Below, piece by piece: positions 22,530-25,740 of a stretch of 25,740 nt of DNA (positions are counted from its first letter, which is position 1; each line of letters starts with the position of its first letter). The position numbers were made by a program, and so were the translations under genes. The stretch is taken from positions 1 through 25,740 of the forward strand of contig NZ_FNLM01000015.1 in the NCBI RefSeq assembly GCF_900105725.1, given 5' to 3'. The notes below the pieces were generated by a model. It was not told where the DNA came from. It ran no database searches and was given only the letters and a program-made list of their open reading frames with translations. Source of the DNA: Gordonia westfalica. Its GTDB lineage: Bacteria > Actinomycetota > Actinomycetes > Mycobacteriales > Mycobacteriaceae.

Positions 22530-22547
22530 GCCCCCCGGAGAGGGGGC
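22530..22547 (+). promoter_or_regulatory. Hairpin overlapping ribosome binding site
   Basis: GCCCCC (22530-22535) pairs with GGGGGC (22542-22547) across a CGGAGA loop, four bases before GTG 22551. The Shine-Dalgarno GGAGAGGGGG lies inside the loop and right arm, so folding would partly hide it. It may limit translation of the next gene. Confidence 0.4.
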
Positions 22548-22550
22548 ACA

Positions 22551-23027
22551 GTGTCTTTCAAGCAGTGGGCTGACATGTCCGATGAGGAACGTGAAGCCGA
22601 AGCGCAGGCGGTGTCGGTGTTGTTTATCGGCCTGCCTGGTGTGGTGGGTGCCCCGCTGGTGATGGGACCCGACTATTGGGTGGATGTTGCCCGCCATCTG
22701 GTGGAGTGCGGTGTCCGGCTGGTGGCGGATTCGATCAAGCACTATGAACCGGGGGACAGCTTGGAGGCGTCGAAGGCTGCGGGGAAGTGGTGTTACGACT
22801 CGCATGAGCCGGATGAAACGTATGAGCAGCGGATCGCCCGGCTGGCTGATGAGGAGCATCAGAACTATCTGGCGAAGGTGGAGGAGATGAAGGCCCGCCA
22901 GGCGAATACGCAGGAGCGGGTGGTGCAGGCAGAGGCTGTGGCGTTCGCCGCGGAGGTGAAGCGCCGCAAGGCGGATGGAACGTTCGACGGTTCCCCGCAC
23001 GCCGGCATCAACCCCGAAGCTCTCTAA
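22551..23027 (+). CDS. Phage protein, DUF2744-like, probable minor tail component
   Basis: A 158-residue protein. GTG 22551 is chosen for the GGAGAGGGGG just upstream. It begins SFKQWADMSDEEREAEAQAV, followed by a short hydrophobic part (VLFIGLPGVVGAPLV), a DVARHLVECGVRLVADSIKHY segment, and a helical, charged C-terminal half. This resembles the DUF2744 family found among actinophage minor tail genes just before the lysis cassette; the biochemical role is unknown. The frame is intact, unlike most genes around it. It could instead be a tail chaperone or tip protein. Confidence 0.6.
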   Translation: MSFKQWADMSDEEREAEAQAVSVLFIGLPGVVGAPLVMGPDYWVDVARHLVECGVRLVADSIKHYEPGDSLEASKAAGKWCYDSHEPDETYEQRIARLADEEHQNYLAKVEEMKARQANTQERVVQAEAVAFAAEVKRRKADGTFDGSPHAGINPEAL

Positions 23028-23044
23028 CCCAACAGAACTTTTCA

Positions 23045-23068
23045 CCCTGCACCCGTTCGGGTGTGGGG
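23045..23068 (+). terminator. Hairpin between tail and lysis genes
   Basis: CCCTGCACCC (23045-23054) pairs with GGGTGTGGGG (23059-23068) over 10 bp, including two wobble pairs, with a GTTC loop. No T-tract follows. It lies 18 bases after the DUF2744-like stop and 27 before the endolysin start, so it may be a weak terminator or processing hairpin. Confidence 0.5.
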
Positions 23069-23095
23069 ATTCACCCATGCCCACAGGAGGCAATT

Positions 23096-24194
23096 ATGGC
23101 TGATCCCGTTTGGCTTCCCGACGTGCTGCGCGCCGAGGGCCTGAAGGTTGACATCTATCCCGGCGCGTTCGAACGCGGGCACGGCGACTTCGGCACTATC
23201 TGGGGTCCGTTCATGCACCACACCGGCTCGTTCGGCGAGACGCCGCGGGTATCGCGCAGCACTCGTCTCTCGGGCTCGCGTCGCAACTCCACCTCGCGCC
23301 GAACGGTGTTGTCACGCTGTGCGGCGTCGGCGTCGCATGGCACGCGGGCACCGGCTCGTGGCCGGGCATCCCCGCGAACAACGGCAACGCCGTGACGATC
23401 GGCATCGAGGCCGCACACAACGGCACCGCGGCATGGTCGGAGGCCCAGTACGGCGCATACCTGAAGGTCGTCCGGGCCATCAACAAGCGCCTCGGCAACC
23501 CGTGGAACAAGGTCGTCGCGCACAAGGAGTACGGCGCGATCCAGGGCAAGTGGGACCCCGGGAACCTCGACATGAAGCTGTTCCGTCAGCGGCTCCTCCA
23601 GGCACCGGATAAGCCGCTCGTGGTCATGAACATGATCGAGCTCGAGGCCAAGGAGAATCCGTGGGTCGGCGTCCGTAAGGCGAAGCCCGGCGCCGGGGTG
23701 AGCGCAAGGTCGGCCGCGACGGTAAGGGCCGGTTCGTCGAGTACGAGAACGCGCACATCTACTTTCACCCGGCGACCGGCGCGCACGCCATCCCGCACGG
23801 CGGCCTGTTCGAGGCGTACGCCGAGCGCAAGTGGGAGACCGGCGAACTCGGCTTCCCGGTGCGCGACTTCACCAAGCTCGCCGACGGCGCAGTCATGGCG
23901 TTCCAGGGTGGCGTGCTCTACCGCAAGGACGGCAAGGACCACCACGTCGTGAAGGGCGTCATCGGCCAGCGCTGGGCGCTCGAGGGCTACGAGAAGGGCC
24001 CGCTCGGCTGGCCGACGTCGGACGAGATCTCGAACGGCACGGGCGGCAAGCGTCAGGCGTTCGAGCACGGCGTCCTCGAGTGGGACCCCTCAGGCGCGGT
24101 GAAGAAGATCGGCGACGCCGCGAAGGATCTCACTCTCGTCAACGCGGCCGGCATCCCGCTGGCCGTCGAAGCAGTCGACCTCATCGCGGCCTGA
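23096..24194 (+). pseudogene. lysA: Endolysin (lysin A), amidase plus LGFP repeats, frameshifted twice
   Basis: Reads as one endolysin of about 366 residues that cuts peptidoglycan at lysis. AGGAGG (23085-23090) precedes ATG 23096. Part 1 (to about 23246) has the amidase_2 start with HHTGSFGETPR; part 2 (about 23250-23695) continues GIAQHSSLGLASQLHL, VAWHAGTGSWPGIP, TIGIEAAHNG and VVAHKEYG with KWDPGN. In the rejoined protein H42, H143 and D154 are the likely zinc ligands. Part 3 (to 24194) holds LGFP-type wall-binding repeats (GELGFPV, KGPLGWPTSDEI). The two breaks are repaired by one G each, in GGG at 23247-23249 and GGGG at 23695-23698. The catalytic residues are intact, so a sequence error is likelier than decay. 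Confidence 0.85.
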
Positions 24195-24221
24195 GCCGCA
24201 CCCACAGAAGGAGTTCTCGTC

Positions 24222-24622
24222 ATGTCTGTACCCACCCCTCGTCTTGTCCTCGGCCGCGAGCCCGCCGCCTGGACCTCCCTCGTCTCAGCCATCCTGGTTC
24301 TGCTGACCACGTTCGGGTTCAACATCCCCACCGAGACTCAGGCGTGTTCATGGCCGCGGTCAACGCGGTGCTCGGTCTGCTCGTGGTGATCTCGGTGAAG
24401 GAGAGCGTGTACCCGGCGCTCGTCGCGGTCGTTCAGACCGCGGTGCCGCTGGTCGTTGCGTTCGGCTTGAACCTCAGCGAGCAGCAACAGGGCGCCATCC
24501 TCGCGGTCTCCACGATTGCTCTCGGATTCCTGTTCACCCGCCCGCAGGTCACACCGAAGGTGTTGGCAGGTATTGAGCTTCCCGCTGACGGCGTCGAGCG
24601 CGAAGTCAACCTCGGCCGATGA
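24222..24622 (+). pseudogene. Holin-like membrane protein, frameshifted
   Basis: Reads as a protein of about 133 residues with up to four hydrophobic segments: LVSAILVLLTTFGF, FMAAVNAVLGLLVVISV, LVAVVQTAVPLVVAFGL and AILAVSTIALGFLFT. AAGGAG (24208-24213) precedes ATG 24222. The first segment is in one frame and the rest in the -1 frame; the break is near 24341-24345 (after PTETQ) and is repaired by one G. The stop overlaps the next start as ATGA. Position directly after lysin A and the membrane pattern support a holin that opens the cell membrane for the endolysin; no sequence motif proves it. Confidence 0.7.
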
Positions 24623-24917
24623 CCGTGACCTCGAGCGCCAGCGCTTGGATGAACCCCGCCGCGCTGAGTGACATCGGCGTGGTGGGGTCGTCGTCGGCAT
24701 GGCGCTCGTGCTCGGTATCGCCTTCGCCCGTGGCTGGATCGTATGGGGATCGGAGATCTCGATCTACAAGACCGCGGCCGAGCGCGACGCCAAGACCATC
24801 GCCGACCTCCTCGAGACCAACGCGCGCAACGCGCAGACGATGGCCGAGTGGAATGTCGCCGGCCAGCTCATCGCGAGCCAGTCGAAGGCACTGCGAGAGA
24901 GCTTGGAGTCCAACTGA
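24619..24917 (+). pseudogene. Small single-span membrane protein of lysis cassette, frameshifted
   Basis: Reads as about 99 residues: a short N-terminus (TVTSSASAWMNPAALSDIGV), one long hydrophobic segment containing GMALVLGIAFARGWIVWG, and a charged helical tail (KTAAERDAKTIADLLETNAR). The N-terminal frame leaves the rest near GGGG at 24684-24687; one extra G restores it. ATG 24619 overlaps the previous stop and the stop overlaps ATG 24917. A one-span protein beside a holin could be a second holin, an antiholin or a spanin-like factor; the sequence does not settle this. Confidence 0.65.
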
Positions 24918-25111
24918 TGTGGGGATTCAAGACCAAGGGGGCGAGCGCGCACGAAGTTGATGCGCGCTCGAAGCGAAACGCGCGATCGGCCGAAGAAGCC
25001 CGGTCCGAAAGCGCACGGCTCGCCGAACGGGCGCGGCCGGTACAGCGGGAGCTTCGTGACCAGTTGGAACGCAACCACTGGGCCGAGCTGATCTTCGGAA
25101 GGCTGAACTAG
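24917..25111 (+). CDS. Small charged helical protein in lysis cassette
   Basis: A 64-residue protein starting MWGFKTKGASAHEVDARSK and continuing as a single Arg/Glu/Ala-rich helix (RSAEEARSESARLAERARP) to NHWAELIFGRLN. ATG 24917 shares its A with the previous TGA. Small proteins of this composition are common in actinophage lysis cassettes (DUF7620-like by memory, not checked). It has no membrane segment; it may act with the coupled membrane proteins on each side. The frame is intact. Confidence 0.65.
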   Translation: MWGFKTKGASAHEVDARSKRNARSAEEARSESARLAERARPVQRELRDQLERNHWAELIFGRLN

Positions 25112-25480
25112 TGGAGCTGATAGCCGACTGGGCACTTGTGGTGCTCGCCGTGCTGGCCACCGTCTACACCATCTGCTACGCCGCATGGCAGTACTGGTGG
25201 AAGGAGCGGGTGTCACTCATCTACCTAGGCAAGTCGACCCTGATGTCGCTGGTCTTTCTCCAGATCTCGGCGTCAGTGTGGCGGGTACTGACTATCCGGG
25301 GCGGGCGTGGATTCGATTCATCCTGTACTCGGGTGGCGCCGTGATGATGCTCGCGCTCCTGGTGATGCTGCTGGTGTTGCAGTACAAGACCCGCCGTGAC
25401 CGTTGGGCGGCAGGCGACTTCCGCGGCCATGGCAAGTGTGGCGCGACGAGATCCGAGCATGGTGGGCAGGACGGTCATGA
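25111..25480 (+). pseudogene. Two-span membrane protein before lysin B, frameshifted twice
   Basis: Reads as about 123 residues with an N-terminal membrane segment (WALVVLAVLATVYTICYAAW), a loop with SLIYLGKSTLMSLVFLQIS, a second membrane segment (FILYSGGAVMMLALLVMLLV) and a basic tail. The first shift is near 25280-25285 and the second near 25433-25440; each needs one extra base. After both repairs the tail reads VWRDEIRAWWAGRS and stops at TGA 25478-25480, giving an ATGA overlap with lysin B, the junction style of the whole cassette. That fit strongly supports the reconstruction. GTG 25111 overlaps the previous TAG. Function unknown; a membrane lysis factor is likely. Confidence 0.65.
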
Positions 25481-25740
25481 TCGAACTTCTCTGGGTCGAC
25501 GGAACTTGGGCACCCCCGCGGCGGCTCCCCGCGTCGGAGGCGCTGCGCCGCGCGCTCGACCCCCGCAAGGTGAAGTTCACGTATGTGCCGTACCCGGCCG
25601 ACTTCGGCCCGGCGACCGGCATGGGCGACCTGTCGTATGAGGAGTCGAAAGCGATCGGCGCGGCAGCGTTGGATCGAGCTGTCACCGAATCCCGCGAACT
25701 CGTGGTCGTCGGCGGCTACAGTGCGGGCGCGGCGGTCGCA
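25477..25740 (+). CDS. lysB: Lysin B (mycolylarabinogalactan esterase), 3' end cut
   Basis: The first 88 residues of a lysin B, an alpha/beta-hydrolase that releases mycolic acids from arabinogalactan so the outer lipid layer opens at lysis. It starts IELLWVDGTWAPP and continues to VKFTYVPYPADFGPATGMGD, LSYEESKAIGAAALDRAV, and the nucleophile elbow GYSAG at residues 80-84, with S82 the catalytic serine. The Asp and His of the triad lie beyond the window. ATG 25477 forms an ATGA overlap with the repaired upstream frame. Presence of lysin B points to a mycolic-acid-bearing host such as Rhodococcus, Gordonia or Mycobacterium. Confidence 0.88.
   Translation, partial: MIELLWVDGTWAPPRRLPASEALRRALDPRKVKFTYVPYPADFGPATGMGDLSYEESKAIGAAALDRAVTESRELVVVGGYSAGAAVA

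Noticed and set aside
20205..25445. Serial programmed -1 ribosomal frameshifting as the explanation of the eight breaks
   Set aside because: Only the site at 24684-24687 lets the ribosome re-pair after slipping; the others lack a slippery heptamer like the chaperone GGGGGAA. A missing base explains all eight more simply.
1..25740. CRISPR array, rRNA, integrase or attachment site
   Set aside because: No regularly spaced repeats, no rRNA-like stretch, no recombinase gene and no duplicated core sequence were seen in the window.

Overview
The window reads as the structural and lysis half of a tailed, siphovirus-type phage (or prophage) of a mycolic-acid-containing actinobacterium, most likely Rhodococcus, Gordonia or a relative. 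The basis is high G+C, frequent GTG starts, ATGA/GTGA gene overlaps, a lysin B with a GYSAG motif at the right edge, and an endolysin ending in LGFP-type repeats. No integrase, repressor or replication gene is visible, so lifestyle cannot be read from this piece.

Layout. 1-2125: a left block of an HNH nuclease (cut by the window edge), two small glycosyltransferases flanking a 68-residue unknown, and a second HNH nuclease. 2126-2319: a non-coding gap with a strong G-quadruplex motif and a perfect palindrome, a good place to look for cos. 2320-9762: small and large terminase, portal, MuF-like protein, scaffold, major capsid, and four head-tail connector/terminator genes. 9825-11391: major tail protein, a structured intergenic region, and the tail assembly chaperone pair joined by a -1 frameshift at GGGGGAA. 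11388-12686: a two-gene insertion, a reverse-strand lipoprotein (moron-like) and an endonuclease VII-type nuclease with its own leader hairpin and terminator. 12782-18160: a 1792-residue tape measure protein carrying NlpC/P60-like and lytic-transglycosylase-like domains and an unusual 11-residue aromatic repeat. 18161-23027: minor tail genes interrupted by a free-standing EDxHD homing endonuclease. 23096-25740: lysis cassette of amidase/LGFP endolysin, holin-like protein, three small genes (two of them membrane proteins) and lysin B.

Three observations stand out. (1) The major capsid and major tail genes end in the same 15 bases, coding Thr-Ser-Gly-Ser-stop, in a genome that carries two glycosyltransferases; this may be a shared C-terminal modification tag. 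(2) From about 20.2 kb to the right edge, six successive reading frames break at eight points. All eight need the same correction (one base added), and at most of them a longer G or C run would supply it. This looks like homopolymer under-calling that worsens toward a contig end, not biology, and the genes are probably intact in the real genome. (3) The region between the major tail gene and the chaperone genes can form two crossing 9-bp helices, a candidate pseudoknot.
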